From Verrucomicrobiota bacterium (GTDB lineage: Bacteria; Verrucomicrobiota; Verrucomicrobiia; Limisphaerales; UBA1319), in NCBI GenBank assembly GCA_022709905.1, contig JAKLHY010000017.1, positions 45,537 through 109,536 of the forward strand: a stretch of DNA of 64,000 bases, written 5' to 3'. The stretch's first letter is position 1, and each line of letters opens with the position of its first letter. The position numbers and the translations under genes were made by a program. Positions 8,330-17,015 of this stretch are shown piece by piece. The notes beneath the pieces were generated by a model. That model made no database searches, was not told the DNA's origin, and saw only the letters and a program-made list of their open reading frames with translations.

Positions 8330-9346
8330 TCACTTATTAATCTTGGCTTCTTCTCGCGGAGGCTCCAGAAGCTCATTCTCAAATTTCATGCCCAGAGAAA
8401 GCCCCAGGGCCGTGAGCTTTTCCTTGATCTCGTTCAAGGATTTCTTGCCGAAGTTCCGGTATTTCAGCATCTCGGACTCGGACTTCATGGCCAACTGGCC
8501 GACGGTGGTGATATTGGCGTTGTTGAGGCAGTTGGCCGCGCGCACGCTCAACTCGATCTCGTTCACGCTCATGCTGAGCAGTTTCTTCATGCGCGCATGC
8601 TCGTCATCTTGAATTTCCCTCACCTCTTCGAACTCCACCGCGTTCTTGTCATAACCGACAAAGACATCGAGATGATGCTGCAGAATGGCAGACGCTTGCG
8701 TCAGCGCATCGTCGGGCGAGACCCGGCCGTCGGTCCAGATCTCCAGCACCAGACGATCGTAATCGGTGCGCTGCCCCACGCGAGCGCTTTCCACCCCGTA
8801 GCGGACCCGGGTCACCGGTGAAAAAAGGGAATCAATCGGAATGACACCGATCGGTTGATCCAGTTTTTTGTTTTCATCGCCCGGACAGAATCCGCGTCCC
8901 ACCTTGACCTCAAGTTCCATCTCGAATTTCTTCTTGCGATCCAGGGTGCAGATCAGCTGCTTGGGATTGACGAGCTCCAGATTCTGGTTCACCTTGATGT
9001 CCTCCGCAAGAACAGGGCCTTCTTTGTTTACCGTAAGCATCAGGATCTGGGGTTCCCGGACATGCGCTTTAAAAAGAACCTTCTTGAGGTTTAAAACCAC
9101 CTCGGTCACATCCTCGACAACGCCGTCGATCGTTGTGAACTCGTGCATGGCGCCATCGATCTTGACGGAAGTAATCGCCGCCCCTTCGAGCGATGACAAC
9201 AGGACGCGGCGCAGGGAGTTACCGATGGTGTAGCCGTAACCGGTCTCAAACGGTTCGGCAATGAACTTGGCATATGTGGCCGTCGCTGTGGGCTCGTCTT
9301 TGGCCAACCGCTTCGGCATTTCAAAACGACCTAATCGCACTGGCAT
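8330..9346 (-). CDS. rpoA: RNA polymerase alpha subunit
   Basis: Scaffold subunit of RNA polymerase; its C-terminal domain contacts UP elements and activators. The 338-residue protein shows the N-terminal assembly domain (about 1-235) with FVEPFETGYGYTIGNSLRR-like dimer signature near residue 32-48 (here FIAEPFETGYGYTIGNSLRR region), a flexible linker, and the C-terminal helix-hairpin-helix domain (about 265-325) including NITTVGQLA and NFGKKSLNEI. Standard place between rpsD and rplQ. A 109-nt gap to rpsD upstream holds a perfect hairpin. Confidence 0.97.
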   Translation of the reverse strand: MPVRLGRFEMPKRLAKDEPTATATYAKFIAEPFETGYGYTIGNSLRRVLLSSLEGAAITSVKIDGAMHEFTTIDGVVEDVTEVVLNLKKVLFKAHVREPQILMLTVNKEGPVLAEDIKVNQNLELVNPKQLICTLDRKKKFEMELEVKVGRGFCPGDENKKLDQPIGVIPIDSLFSPVTRVRYGVESARVGQRTDYDRLVLEIWTDGRVSPDDALTQASAILQHHLDVFVGYDKNAVEFEEVREIQDDEHARMKKLLSMSVNEIELSVRAANCLNNANITTVGQLAMKSESEMLKYRNFGKKSLNEIKEKLTALGLSLGMKFENELLEPPREEAKINK

Positions 9347-9423
9347 ATTATTCTCCTGGCAATTTTAAACTGGCGCCCGCATCCGTTCCCGTCCGAACCG
9401 GCGCCCTTATACTTGCCTATTGG

Positions 9424-9445
9424 GAAATCCCCACCCGGGGATTTC
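9424..9445 (-). other. 9-bp perfect hairpin between rpsD and rpoA
   Basis: GAAATCCCC - ACCC - GGGGATTTC (plus-strand reading) is a perfect 9-bp inverted repeat with a 4-nt loop, just past the rpsD stop. On the transcribed minus strand no T run follows (CCAATAGG), so it is unlikely to be a terminator; a processing or stability element for the rpoA-rplQ message is possible. Confidence 0.4.
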
Positions 9446-9456
9446 TTGATGATTTT

Positions 9457-10065
9457 CTAGCGGGAATAAAACTCGACGACCGCCTGTTCGTTGGCAATCG
9501 GCTGGATATCATCGCGGCCCGGCAACCGGACCACGGTTCCACGGAACGCCTCCTTTTGGAGGGCCAGCCAGCCTGGAACCAAGCGGCTGGTCGAAAGCTC
9601 CAGGTTCCGTGCAGCGATCTGCCGGGATACTGTGGAGTCCTTGACTTCCACCACGTCATTCAACCGGACTTCATACGAGGCAATGGCCACCTTGCGGCCA
9701 TTGACCCGCACGTGTCCGTGGTTGACTAATTGCCGTGCTGCTGCTCGCGTATTGCCAAAACCGAGGCTGAAGACAACGCTGTCGAGACGGGTTTCCAAAA
9801 TCTGCAGCATCATCTCGCCCGTAACGCCGCGACGGCGTAGCGCGCGCTTGTAGACATTACGGAATTGCCGTTCGAGCAATCCGTAATAGTAACGCAGCTT
9901 CTGCTTTTCCCCCAAGCCCAGAGCATATTCACTCTGTTTGCGCCTCGATTTGGGGCCATGGACACCGGGGCCGTAATTGCGACGCTCAAGGTACTTGGAA
10001 GGACCGAAAATGGGCACGCCAAAACGGCGGCTGATACGAACTCGTGGACCAGTATATCGTGCCAT
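9457..10065 (-). CDS. rpsD: 30S ribosomal protein uS4
   Basis: Primary 16S rRNA-binding protein that starts 30S assembly. The 202 residues begin MARYTGPRVRISRRFG and include GPKSRRKQSEYALGL, the helical domain and the S4 RNA-binding domain (about 92-155, RLDSVVFSLGFGNTRAAARQLVNHGHVRVNG). The N-terminal zinc-binding cysteines of some S4 proteins are absent, so it is the zinc-free form. Follows rpsK by 22 nt. Confidence 0.97.
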   Translation of the reverse strand: MARYTGPRVRISRRFGVPIFGPSKYLERRNYGPGVHGPKSRRKQSEYALGLGEKQKLRYYYGLLERQFRNVYKRALRRRGVTGEMMLQILETRLDSVVFSLGFGNTRAAARQLVNHGHVRVNGRKVAIASYEVRLNDVVEVKDSTVSRQIAARNLELSTSRLVPGWLALQKEAFRGTVVRLPGRDDIQPIANEQAVVEFYSR

Positions 10066-10087
10066 AGGTATTAGGAAAAAGGTTGCT

Positions 10088-10699
10088 TTAGACGCGGCGT
10101 TTCTTGCGGGGCCGGCAGCCGTTATGCGGCACGGGCGTGCGATCCTTGATGGTCGTGATGTCCAAGCCCACTGTCTGAAGGGCGCGAATGGCGGCCTCCC
10201 GGCCCGAACCGGGCCCCTTCACCCGCACTTCGACTTCCTTCATGCCGTGGGCCATGGCCTGTCGCGCGGCATCCTGGGCCACCTGTTGGGCCGCGAACGC
10301 CGTGCTCTTGCGGGACCCCTTAAACCCGACCCGTCCCGAACTCGACCAGGAGACCACGTGTCCCTGCATGTCGGTAATCGTCACCTTCGTGTTATTGAAG
10401 GTCGCCAGGATGCAGGCGATGCCGGTAAGGACGTTTTTCGCTCCCTTGATCTTGACGATCTTCTTGGTGGCAGAATCGTCGGCCAGCAACTCGCTGGCGG
10501 TCAAGGGTGCTGCCGGGGCTGGGGGCGGCGCTGCGGGCGCTGTCTCGGCCGCCGCGGCTTTCGCGGCCGCTTTGGCCGGCTTGCCTTCTGCGGGAGCCTT
10601 GGGCGTATCCGCGGCCTTAGCCGCCTCGGGTGTCGGCGTTGATTCCGCCTTGGGTTCCTTTTGAACCGCTGCTTTTTTTGGTTTGGTTTCTTCCGCCAT
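10088..10699 (-). CDS. rpsK: 30S ribosomal protein uS11 with long Ala/Pro/Lys N-terminal extension
   Basis: Platform protein of the 30S subunit, near the mRNA exit. The conserved S11 core starts around residue 85 ([23 protein letters not shown]) and runs to the C-terminus with [20 protein letters not shown] and the final [11 protein letters not shown]. Before it is an 80-residue extension made mostly of Ala, Pro, Lys and Glu, starting [15 protein letters not shown]. Total length 203 compares with about 130 in most bacteria. I see no internal ATG at the core boundary that would remove the extension. 12 nt after rpsM. Confidence 0.95.
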   Translation of the reverse strand: MAEETKPKKAAVQKEPKAESTPTPEAAKAADTPKAPAEGKPAKAAAKAAAAETAPAAPPPAPAAPLTASELLADDSATKKIVKIKGAKNVLTGIACILATFNNTKVTITDMQGHVVSWSSSGRVGFKGSRKSTAFAAQQVAQDAARQAMAHGMKEVEVRVKGPGSGREAAIRALQTVGLDITTIKDRTPVPHNGCRPRKKRRV

Positions 10700-10711
10700 A
10701 GTAAAGCCTAA

Positions 10712-11107
10712 TTAGTGAATACCCGTCTTGGCATTTGGATTGCGCACCACGCCCACGGTCTTCCGCGGCCCCTTGCGGGTGCGGGCATTCGTGGACGTCC
10801 TCTGGCCACGAACCGGCAGTCCGCGCAAATGGCGCACCCCTCGATAGCACTTGATGCTCTGCAATCGCTTGAGGTTGATGCCGATTTCCCGTCGCAGATC
10901 GCCTTCGACCACATATTTTCCCTCCTGGATGGCATGGAGGATGTGGGACATCTGTTGTTCTGTCAAATCCTTGGCCCGAAGGCCGGGATTGATGTTGGCC
11001 TTGGCCAAAATCTCTTTCGAATTCGACGGCCCAATGCCGTAAATGTAATGCAGAGCGATCTCTATTCGCTTTTCGCCCGGTATATCAACTCCGAGAATGC
11101 GTGGCAT
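10712..11107 (-). CDS. rpsM: 30S ribosomal protein uS13
   Basis: Head protein of the 30S subunit that contacts the P-site tRNA and the B1 bridges. The 131-residue product starts [26 protein letters not shown], has the helix-two-turn-helix region, [24 protein letters not shown] and a basic C-terminus. It begins the rpsM-rpsK-rpsD-rpoA-rplQ (alpha) cluster, 6 nt after rpmJ. Confidence 0.97.
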   Translation of the reverse strand: MPRILGVDIPGEKRIEIALHYIYGIGPSNSKEILAKANINPGLRAKDLTEQQMSHILHAIQEGKYVVEGDLRREIGINLKRLQSIKCYRGVRHLRGLPVRGQRTSTNARTRKGPRKTVGVVRNPNAKTGIH

Positions 11108-11113
11108 AAAGGT

Positions 11114-11227
11114 TTAACCCTGTCGTTGTTTGTGGCGTGCGTTACTGCAAATGACGCGAATGACGCCCTTGCGCCGGACGATCTTGCAATTCTCGCACAG
11201 CCTTTTTACTGAAGCGCGAACTTTCAT
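11114..11227 (-). CDS. rpmJ: 50S ribosomal protein bL36, zinc-binding form
   Basis: A 37-residue protein I read directly from the sequence: it starts [15 protein letters not shown] and ends NARHKQRQG. The C-x-x-C (C11, C14), C27 and H32 make the zinc ribbon of the C+ form of L36. Its ATG overlaps the infA stop by 4 nt (ATGA) and rpsM follows 6 nt after its stop, the standard infA-rpmJ-rpsM order. Confidence 0.96.
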   Translation of the reverse strand: MKVRASVKRLCENCKIVRRKGVIRVICSNARHKQRQG

Positions 11228-11448
11228 ATTCCATCTCTTTTACCAACTATGCAGCCTTTTGACAAATCGTAAGGCGACATTTCTATATTGACCTGATCTC
11301 CCGGCATCAACCGGATAAACGCCATCCTCAACCGTCCCGATAAATAGGCCAGGATCCTGTGCCCATTGGGCAGTTCCACCCGAACCGTTGTGTTTGGCAA
11401 CACTTCGATCACTTTGCCCTCAACTTGGATGGCATCTTCTCGGGCCAT
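11224..11448 (-). CDS. infA: translation initiation factor IF-1
   Basis: Binds the 30S A site during initiation. The 74 residues start [20 protein letters not shown] and form one S1-type OB fold with [24 protein letters not shown]. Its ATG at 11448 lies 40 nt inside the 3' end of map in another frame, an unusually long overlap, and its stop overlaps rpmJ by 4 nt, so the three genes should be translationally coupled. Confidence 0.97.
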   Translation of the reverse strand: MAREDAIQVEGKVIEVLPNTTVRVELPNGHRILAYLSGRLRMAFIRLMPGDQVNIEMSPYDLSKGCIVGKRDGI

Positions 11449-12185
11449 GTCAGAATTTCAGGTTCGTTTTCAGTGACCAATACCGTGTGCTCAAAATGGG
11501 CCGACCACGAACCATCTTGAGTCACCACCGTCCAGCCATCGGACAGAATTCTCACCTCCGGCCGGCCCGCATTGACCATCGGCTCTATCGCGAGGGTCAT
11601 GCCCGGCCGCAAACGGGGCGAAAGCTTGCCATCATCATAATTGGGGATTTGGGGTTCTTCGTGCATAGACCGCCCTACCCCATGTCCCACAAACTCCCTC
11701 ACCACACTGAACTGATGATGTTCCACTTCGGCCTGGACCGCCCGAGATATGTCCGACACACGGTTGCCTGGCAATGCCTGGGCAATCCCTTGATACAAGG
11801 CTTGCTCGGTCACATCCAACAACTTCTGAGCATGCAAATCGCATCCGCCCACCGCCACTGTGCGCGCCGTGTCCCCGATGAACTCCCGGTAGACAACGCC
11901 CACATCCAAGCTCACAATATCCCCATACTGCACCCGCCGACTATCCGCCATTCCATGAACAACCTGTTCGTTGACAGAGACACAAATATGACAGGGATAC
12001 TTGCGGTAACCCAAAAAGGCACTCTTTGCCCCATAATGTTTGATACGGCCAGCGGCATATTGCTCGATCTCCCGGGTCGTCACGCCTGGAGCAACCCACG
12101 TGGCGACATCATCCAGGACATTACCCGCAATGGCACCCGCCAATCGCATCGCCTCCAATTCGCGTTCGCTCTTGATCACGATCAT
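11409..12185 (-). CDS. map: type I methionine aminopeptidase
   Basis: Removes the initiator methionine from nascent proteins with a two-metal centre. The 258-residue protein begins MIVIKSERELEAMRLAG. The metal ligands can be read: Asp in SLDVGVVY and in FIGDTART (about 92 and 103), His in FVGHGVGRSMHEEP (about 164), Glu in LAIEPMVN (about 203) and Glu in FEHTVLVTE (about 235). Length is usual for the short bacterial type. Sits between secY and infA where many bacteria have adk-map; adk is absent. Its last 13 codons overlap infA. Confidence 0.96.
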   Translation of the reverse strand: MIVIKSERELEAMRLAGAIAGNVLDDVATWVAPGVTTREIEQYAAGRIKHYGAKSAFLGYRKYPCHICVSVNEQVVHGMADSRRVQYGDIVSLDVGVVYREFIGDTARTVAVGGCDLHAQKLLDVTEQALYQGIAQALPGNRVSDISRAVQAEVEHHQFSVVREFVGHGVGRSMHEEPQIPNYDDGKLSPRLRPGMTLAIEPMVNAGRPEVRILSDGWTVVTQDGSWSAHFEHTVLVTENEPEILTWPEKMPSKLRAK

Positions 12186-12281
12186 TGCTGATCACTCCAT
12201 CGAGCGGGATTCGGTCTCATGCCCTTCCGAATTGGCGTCGGATATTGCCTCGCAAACCATGCCATGCCTCGTCGCACGATG

Positions 12282-13661
12282 CTAGAACCGGCCGCGCATG
12301 CGGCCCTTCTTTAAAAATCCATCGTAGTGGCGCATCAACAAATGTGATTCCACCTGCCGCATGGTATCCAGGACGACACCGACCAGAATCAACAAACTGG
12401 TGCCCCCAAAGAAACTGGCTGCGTAATAGGGGATCTCCAGCCAGCGGTTCATCCAAATCGGGATGATGGCAATAACGGTCAGGAAAACAGCGCCGGCCAA
12501 CGTGATACGACTCATGGCGTTATGCAAAAACGTGCTGGTGGCCGGCCCGGGGCGAACCCCGGGAATATAGCCGCCATATTTCTTCAGGTCATCGGCGATC
12601 TGCAGTTCATTGAACTGTGTGGCAACCCAGAAGTAGGAGAAAAACAGAATCATCGCCGCATAGAGGGCCATATAAAGAAAAGCCCCCTCGTTCAGCAGGC
12701 GCGCGATCTGTCCAAAGAAGGCCACCTTGGTGCTTCCCTCCAAAAACAGGAAGATCTTTTGCGGAAACATCAGGATCGCCTGGGCGAAGATAATTGGCAT
12801 GACGCCAGAGTAATTCACGCGCAAAGGCATGAAGGAACTGGTTCCGGCGTAAGCCCGGCGACCGATAGTCCGCTGGGCATATTGAACCGGAATCTTGCGT
12901 TGAGCCTGGGTGACCGCGATCACTCCCGCCACGACGGCCAGCAGCAGAACAATCATGAAGATCGCATGGAACACATTATACTTGGTCTCTCCTGCGGCAG
13001 GTAAATACATGTCAATGAAGGCCTGGCCAGCGGCTGGCAACCGGGCCAGAATGCCGATTGTGATCACGAGAGACACCCCGTTGCCAATGCCGCGTTCGCT
13101 GATTTGTTCGCCCAACCACATGAGCAACAAGGTGCCGGCGGTCAGTAGGAGCGTTGTTTGAATTCGATACCACCAAATCGGTTCGATCAGCACTAGTTTC
13201 CCGGGAAAGGTCGCTCGAAAGAAGCTATCGGGATTTTCCCAGGCGATGGCCATGACAAATCCTTGCCCCAGGCAAAGCAGCAGCGTCAGGTAACGTCCGT
13301 ATTGAATGATTTTTGTGCGGCCTCCCTCTTCGCGCGCCAATTTGCTTAATTGGGGAATCACCGCTGTGAGCAACTGAACAATGATGGTCGCGCTGATATA
13401 AGGCATGATGCCTAGCGCTCCCAGGGCGCAGTGCTCCATGGCCCCTCCCGTAAACAGGCTGTACAGCCCCAGAAGCGAAGAGCCGCCTTTGGCCGCATTC
13501 GACTCAAAAAACGCCTTGAGCGCCGCGCCATCCAATCCCGGGAGAGGAATGATTGCGGCCATGCGGCAAATGGCCAGCAACAGCAGCGTGAAGAAAATCC
13601 GCGACTTAAGCTCTGGGATCTTGAAACAATTGGTGAATGTTTCGGCTATTCTGGCCAGCAT
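12282..13661 (-). CDS. secY: protein translocase channel subunit SecY
   Basis: Forms the inner-membrane channel of the Sec translocon with SecE (also in this window) and SecG. The 459-residue protein has about ten hydrophobic helices, starts MLARIAETFTNCFKIPELKSRI, and carries the plug/ring region IMPYISATIIVQLL (about 85-98), QISERGIGNGVS (about 185-196), the QRKIPVQYAQR cytosolic loop and KKYGGYIPGVRPG. Last gene of the spc cluster, 21 nt after rplO. Confidence 0.97.
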   Translation of the reverse strand: MLARIAETFTNCFKIPELKSRIFFTLLLLAICRMAAIIPLPGLDGAALKAFFESNAAKGGSSLLGLYSLFTGGAMEHCALGALGIMPYISATIIVQLLTAVIPQLSKLAREEGGRTKIIQYGRYLTLLLCLGQGFVMAIAWENPDSFFRATFPGKLVLIEPIWWYRIQTTLLLTAGTLLLMWLGEQISERGIGNGVSLVITIGILARLPAAGQAFIDMYLPAAGETKYNVFHAIFMIVLLLAVVAGVIAVTQAQRKIPVQYAQRTIGRRAYAGTSSFMPLRVNYSGVMPIIFAQAILMFPQKIFLFLEGSTKVAFFGQIARLLNEGAFLYMALYAAMILFFSYFWVATQFNELQIADDLKKYGGYIPGVRPGPATSTFLHNAMSRITLAGAVFLTVIAIIPIWMNRWLEIPYYAASFFGGTSLLILVGVVLDTMRQVESHLLMRHYDGFLKKGRMRGRF

Positions 13662-13682
13662 AACAGGGAAGTTCGGGGCGGT

Positions 13683-14162
13683 TTATTGTGCCGGGGCGGA
13701 GGGGCCGGACGCACGAACAGAAACCACTTCGCAGGTTCCTCCCCGGGCCTCGATCTTGGCCCGAGCCGACGCGCTAAAAGCGTGGGCGCAGACAACAAGC
13801 TTTTTCTGCAACTCTCCCCCGCCGAGAATCTTGATCCGGTCAATTCGCCCATTGGCCAAGCCGGCCTTGCGCAATTGAGCTTCATCCACCCGGGCTCCGT
13901 CATCAAAACGGTTCAAGTCATCCAGGTTCACCGGCAGATAGTTCGTCTTGAAACGCGCATTGTTGAATCCACGCTTCGGCATGCGGCGGATCAATGGCAT
14001 CTGACCGCCCTCAAATCCGATGCGGATGGATGATCCCGAGCGCGCCGTCTGGCCTTTTCCACCGCGTCCGCTGGTTTTTCCATGTCCGGAAGCCTCGCCC
14101 TGTCCCAAACGTTTTCGGCGATGGCGGGCGCCCTGTCGTGGCTTTAAATCATGAAGTCGCAT
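13683..14162 (-). CDS. rplO: 50S ribosomal protein uL15
   Basis: Late large-subunit assembly protein. The 159 residues begin MRLHDLKPRQGARHRRKRLGQG with the Gly/Arg-rich N-terminus (GKTSGRGGKGQTARSG) and IGFEGGQMPLIRRMPKRGF. It directly follows rpsE by 14 nt; the uL30 gene that normally separates them is missing. Confidence 0.96.
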   Translation of the reverse strand: MRLHDLKPRQGARHRRKRLGQGEASGHGKTSGRGGKGQTARSGSSIRIGFEGGQMPLIRRMPKRGFNNARFKTNYLPVNLDDLNRFDDGARVDEAQLRKAGLANGRIDRIKILGGGELQKKLVVCAHAFSASARAKIEARGGTCEVVSVRASGPSAPAQ

Positions 14163-14176
14163 AGGCTTGTATCAAA

Positions 14177-14818
14177 CTAGGCACTGACTGTGGGCGGGTT
14201 GGGCTGGCTGGGATTATCCGCCGGTTTCTGGAGAGGCAGACCTCGTCCGCGATAAATATCCTCGCGCAGGCGAAGTTTCATCAAAGCGCTCAGGGTCGCC
14301 TTCGCCACATTGGCAGCGTTGTTTGAACCCAGCGACTTGCTCAGGACGTCTTTGATTCCAACAGATTCGAGGATGGCTCGGACGGTCTTGCCCGCGATGA
14401 TGCCGGTTCCTGGCGAAGCCGGCTTCAGCAAAACCCGGGCTCCGTCGAACATGGATTCCACCTCATGGGGAATGGTGTTACTGCGCAACGCAGCGGTCAT
14501 CATGTGCTGCTTGGCTATCTCGCCCCCTTTGCGAATGGCATCGGCCACTTCGCCAGCCTTTCCCATCCCCAGTCCCACGCGTCCCATCCGATCTCCAGCC
14601 ACCACAAGGGCGCTGAAACTAAACCGACGGCCGCCTTTGACGACTTTTGCGGAACGATTGATGAAAATGACCTTCTCGGTCAACTCCTTGGCTGAATCGG
14701 CTCCGCTTGTCAGATCTGTGCTTTCCGTTGCAGCCGGCCGCGCGCGCCGCGGGCCTCGTCCCGGCCCTCTGCCTGAGCCTCGGCCGGTTCCACTATTATT
14801 TCTAAATTGTTCTGCCAC
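14177..14818 (-). CDS. rpsE: 30S ribosomal protein uS5 with Gly/Arg-rich N-terminus
   Basis: Decoding-fidelity protein of the small subunit. The start is GTG at 14818. Residues 1-48 are an extension rich in Gly, Arg, Pro and Ser ([17 protein letters not shown]), not part of usual S5. The core follows: [23 protein letters not shown] (about 46-66), [20 protein letters not shown], and the domain-2 segment [16 protein letters not shown]. Total 213 residues against about 165. Between rplR and rplO. Confidence 0.95.
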   Translation of the reverse strand: MAEQFRNNSGTGRGSGRGPGRGPRRARPAATESTDLTSGADSAKELTEKVIFINRSAKVVKGGRRFSFSALVVAGDRMGRVGLGMGKAGEVADAIRKGGEIAKQHMMTAALRSNTIPHEVESMFDGARVLLKPASPGTGIIAGKTVRAILESVGIKDVLSKSLGSNNAANVAKATLSALMKLRLREDIYRGRGLPLQKPADNPSQPNPPTVSA

Positions 14819-14839
14819 AGCTTTCGCCCTCCTTTATTG

Positions 14840-15205
14840 TTAGAAAACCAGACCGTTTTCGCGCGCCGCATCCGCCAGCGCTTTAACTTTGCCGTGAAAC
14901 TGGGCGCCCGCGCGGTCAAATACGACGCTGACGATCCCCTTGCCTTTGGCTATCTCCGCCGCCTGGGCGCCGATTTTTTTCGCGGTCACTATGTTGGCCT
15001 TGAGCGAGGGATCATCGCTGATTCCTTTGGCCCTGGTGGATGTTGCCGCCAGAGTCTGTCCGCAGGCGTCGTCAATGAACTGCACATAAATGTGCTGTTG
15101 AGTGAACTTGACCGCCATGCGGGGACGGTTCGCCGTGCCCCTGATCTTCTTGCGAATGCGCCAGCGCCGCAACTGCCGTAGCTGGTTTTTCTTTTCGATT
15201 CTCAT
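14840..15205 (-). CDS. rplR: 50S ribosomal protein uL18
   Basis: 5S rRNA-binding protein of the central protuberance. The 121-residue product starts MRIEKKNQLRQLRRWRIRKKI and has RPRMAVKFTQQHIYVQFIDD, a Gln/Ala-rich helix and the C-terminal VVFDRAGAQFHGKVKALADAAREN(G)LVF signature. Spc cluster gene, 39 nt after rplF. Confidence 0.96.
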   Translation of the reverse strand: MRIEKKNQLRQLRRWRIRKKIRGTANRPRMAVKFTQQHIYVQFIDDACGQTLAATSTRAKGISDDPSLKANIVTAKKIGAQAAEIAKGKGIVSVVFDRAGAQFHGKVKALADAARENGLVF

Positions 15206-15244
15206 GAAAAAATGATCACGGATTTTGCCGTGAACGATTGGTTA

Positions 15245-15781
15245 TTATTGAACTGTCTTGCCTTCCTTGCGCACGACTTTTTCGCCAACGTACCGAATTC
15301 CCTTGCCTTTATAGGGCTCAGGCGGGTGGTAACTGCGAATCTCCGCCGCCACTTGTCCCACCAAGGCCTTGTCGGGCCCTTCAATTGTTATTTTGGTATT
15401 TTCCTCGACGGTAATCTTGATCTGCTCGGGAATGGGAAACACCACCTGATGCGAGTATCCGAGGTTCAGGGTCAACTGCTTGCCCTGAACAGCGGCCTTG
15501 TAACCCACTCCCTGGATTTCGAGCTTCTTCATGAAGCCTTCCGTCACCCCCTTGACAAGGTTATTGAGAATGGCCCGGCTCAGCCCGTGCAGGGCTTTGA
15601 CAGTGGCATCCTCGCCCTCCCGCGCCACGACGATCTGCCCTTGTTTGACCTGGACTGTCGTCCGATGGGGCAAGGTAAAGTCAAGTTTTCCCTTGGGACC
15701 CGCTACTTTAACGAGCTGACCTTCAACCTCCACTTTGACCTGGGGAGGAATTCCGATGGGCAATCTTCCAATTCGAGACAT
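15245..15781 (-). CDS. rplF: 50S ribosomal protein uL6
   Basis: Large-subunit protein near the sarcin-ricin loop. I place the start at the ATG 15781, giving 178 residues beginning MSRIGRLPIGIPPQVKVEV, as the family does; an upstream in-frame start at 15820 would overlap rpsH and adds 13 unrelated residues. Two L6 repeats are visible, with the C-terminal YKGKGIRYVGEKVVRKEGK motif. Starts 10 nt after the rpsH stop. Confidence 0.96.
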   Translation of the reverse strand: MSRIGRLPIGIPPQVKVEVEGQLVKVAGPKGKLDFTLPHRTTVQVKQGQIVVAREGEDATVKALHGLSRAILNNLVKGVTEGFMKKLEIQGVGYKAAVQGKQLTLNLGYSHQVVFPIPEQIKITVEENTKITIEGPDKALVGQVAAEIRSYHPPEPYKGKGIRYVGEKVVRKEGKTVQ

Positions 15782-15791
15782 AAAAATGCAA

Positions 15792-16181
15792 TCACCAGAC
15801 GTAACACAGGACTTCGCCACCCACCTTTTGTCGGCGGGCTTCAGTGCCGGTCATCACCCCGCGTGGGGTCGATAGAATCACCGTGCCCATGCCCCCCAAC
15901 ACCCGGGGTATGTCAGCGGCTCGCACATAGCGCCGAAGACCGGGACGGCTGGCACGGCGCAGGTTTTCGATGATCCCTTTGCGGCCCTGATATTTCAGTT
16001 TGAGTTTTAGCTGCTTCTTCACCTGCCCATCGACAGAGCAGTCTTCGATGTAACCCTCCTGTTTGAGGATGCGGGCGATGTTTTCTTTCAGCCGGGAATG
16101 GTTCAGAACCACTTCAGGCAGCAACGCAGCATTGGCGTTGCGTATGCGCGTCAGCATGTCAGCAATAGGATCGATAATCAT
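15792..16181 (-). CDS. rpsH: 30S ribosomal protein uS8
   Basis: Binds the central domain of 16S rRNA; in E. coli it is also the translational repressor of the spc operon. The 129-residue sequence starts MIIDPIADMLTRIRNAN and has the C-terminal signature ILSTPRGVMTGTEARRQKVGGEVLCYVW. Starts 4 nt after rpsN. Confidence 0.97.
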   Translation of the reverse strand: MIIDPIADMLTRIRNANAALLPEVVLNHSRLKENIARILKQEGYIEDCSVDGQVKKQLKLKLKYQGRKGIIENLRRASRPGLRRYVRAADIPRVLGGMGTVILSTPRGVMTGTEARRQKVGGEVLCYVW

Positions 16182-16185
16182 AACC

Positions 16186-16455
16186 TTACCAGCTCGCCTT
16201 GGTCACACCGGGAATCAAGCCGTTCATCACCATGTGCCGAAACTCCAGCCGGGAACAGCCAAATTTCCGCAAGAACGCGTGACGCCGACCGCTCAACCGG
16301 CAGCGGTTGGTCACCCTCACGGGACTGGCATCCTTGGGCAGTTTTGACAGTGCCGCATAGTCGCGTTTGGCTTTGAGTTCGGCCCTCAACGCGGCATATT
16401 TTTTGACGGTTTCGCGTTTTCGCTTATCACGTTCTATCCAAGCTTTCTTAGCCAT
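16186..16455 (-). CDS. rpsN: 30S ribosomal protein uS14, zinc-free long form
   Basis: Head protein of the 30S subunit. The 89 residues start MAKKAWIERDKRKRETVKKY and end HMVMNGLIPGVTKASW. Instead of the two C-x-x-C pairs of the short zinc form it has NRCRLSGRRHAFLRKFGCSR, so it is the long C-minus type like E. coli S14. Lies 5 nt after rplE. Confidence 0.96.
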   Translation of the reverse strand: MAKKAWIERDKRKRETVKKYAALRAELKAKRDYAALSKLPKDASPVRVTNRCRLSGRRHAFLRKFGCSRLEFRHMVMNGLIPGVTKASW

Positions 16456-16460
16456 ACTCG

Positions 16461-17006
16461 TTACTTTCCTTCGGCAAAAGGCATGCCCATCTGTTTCAAT
16501 AAATCCAGGGCCTCGGCATCGGTCCTGGCGGTGGTGACAATGGTGATGTCCATTCCCTGGGTCCGTTTGACCTTGTCCAGTTCGATTTCGGGGAAAATGG
16601 ACTGCTCGGCCACTCCGAGAGAATAATTGCCCCGCCCGTCGAAAGCCCGGGGGGTGATGCCGCGAAAGTCACGGATCCGAGGCAACGCCGTGGCCACGAG
16701 GCGATCGAAAAACTCATACATGGCATCCCGGCGCAGGGTAACATGGCAACCGATCACCTGGCCGGAGCGCAGCTTGAAGTTCGCGATGTTTTTACGCGCC
16801 CGGTTCAGGACCGGCTTGCGACCGGTGATGACGGATAAATCCTTCACCGAATCGTCGATGGCTCCTTTTTCGAGGGAAGTGCTGACTCCCATGTGAACGA
16901 CAATTTTTTCCATTCGCGGGACCTGATGCGGATTTTGGTATTTCCATTTTTCCGTCAGGGCCGGTCGAACGGTCTCCACGTATTTCTTGTAAAGTCGCGC
17001 TTTCAT
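16461..17006 (-). CDS. rplE: 50S ribosomal protein uL5
   Basis: Central protuberance protein contacting 5S rRNA and the P-site tRNA. The 181-residue protein has PRMEKIVVHMGVS near residue 30-42, RKPVLNRARKNIANFKLRSGQVIGCHVTLR, and GITPRAFDGRGNYSLGV. Starts 9 nt after rplX. Confidence 0.96.
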   Translation of the reverse strand: MKARLYKKYVETVRPALTEKWKYQNPHQVPRMEKIVVHMGVSTSLEKGAIDDSVKDLSVITGRKPVLNRARKNIANFKLRSGQVIGCHVTLRRDAMYEFFDRLVATALPRIRDFRGITPRAFDGRGNYSLGVAEQSIFPEIELDKVKRTQGMDITIVTTARTDAEALDLLKQMGMPFAEGK

Positions 17007-17015
17007 GAACTCACA

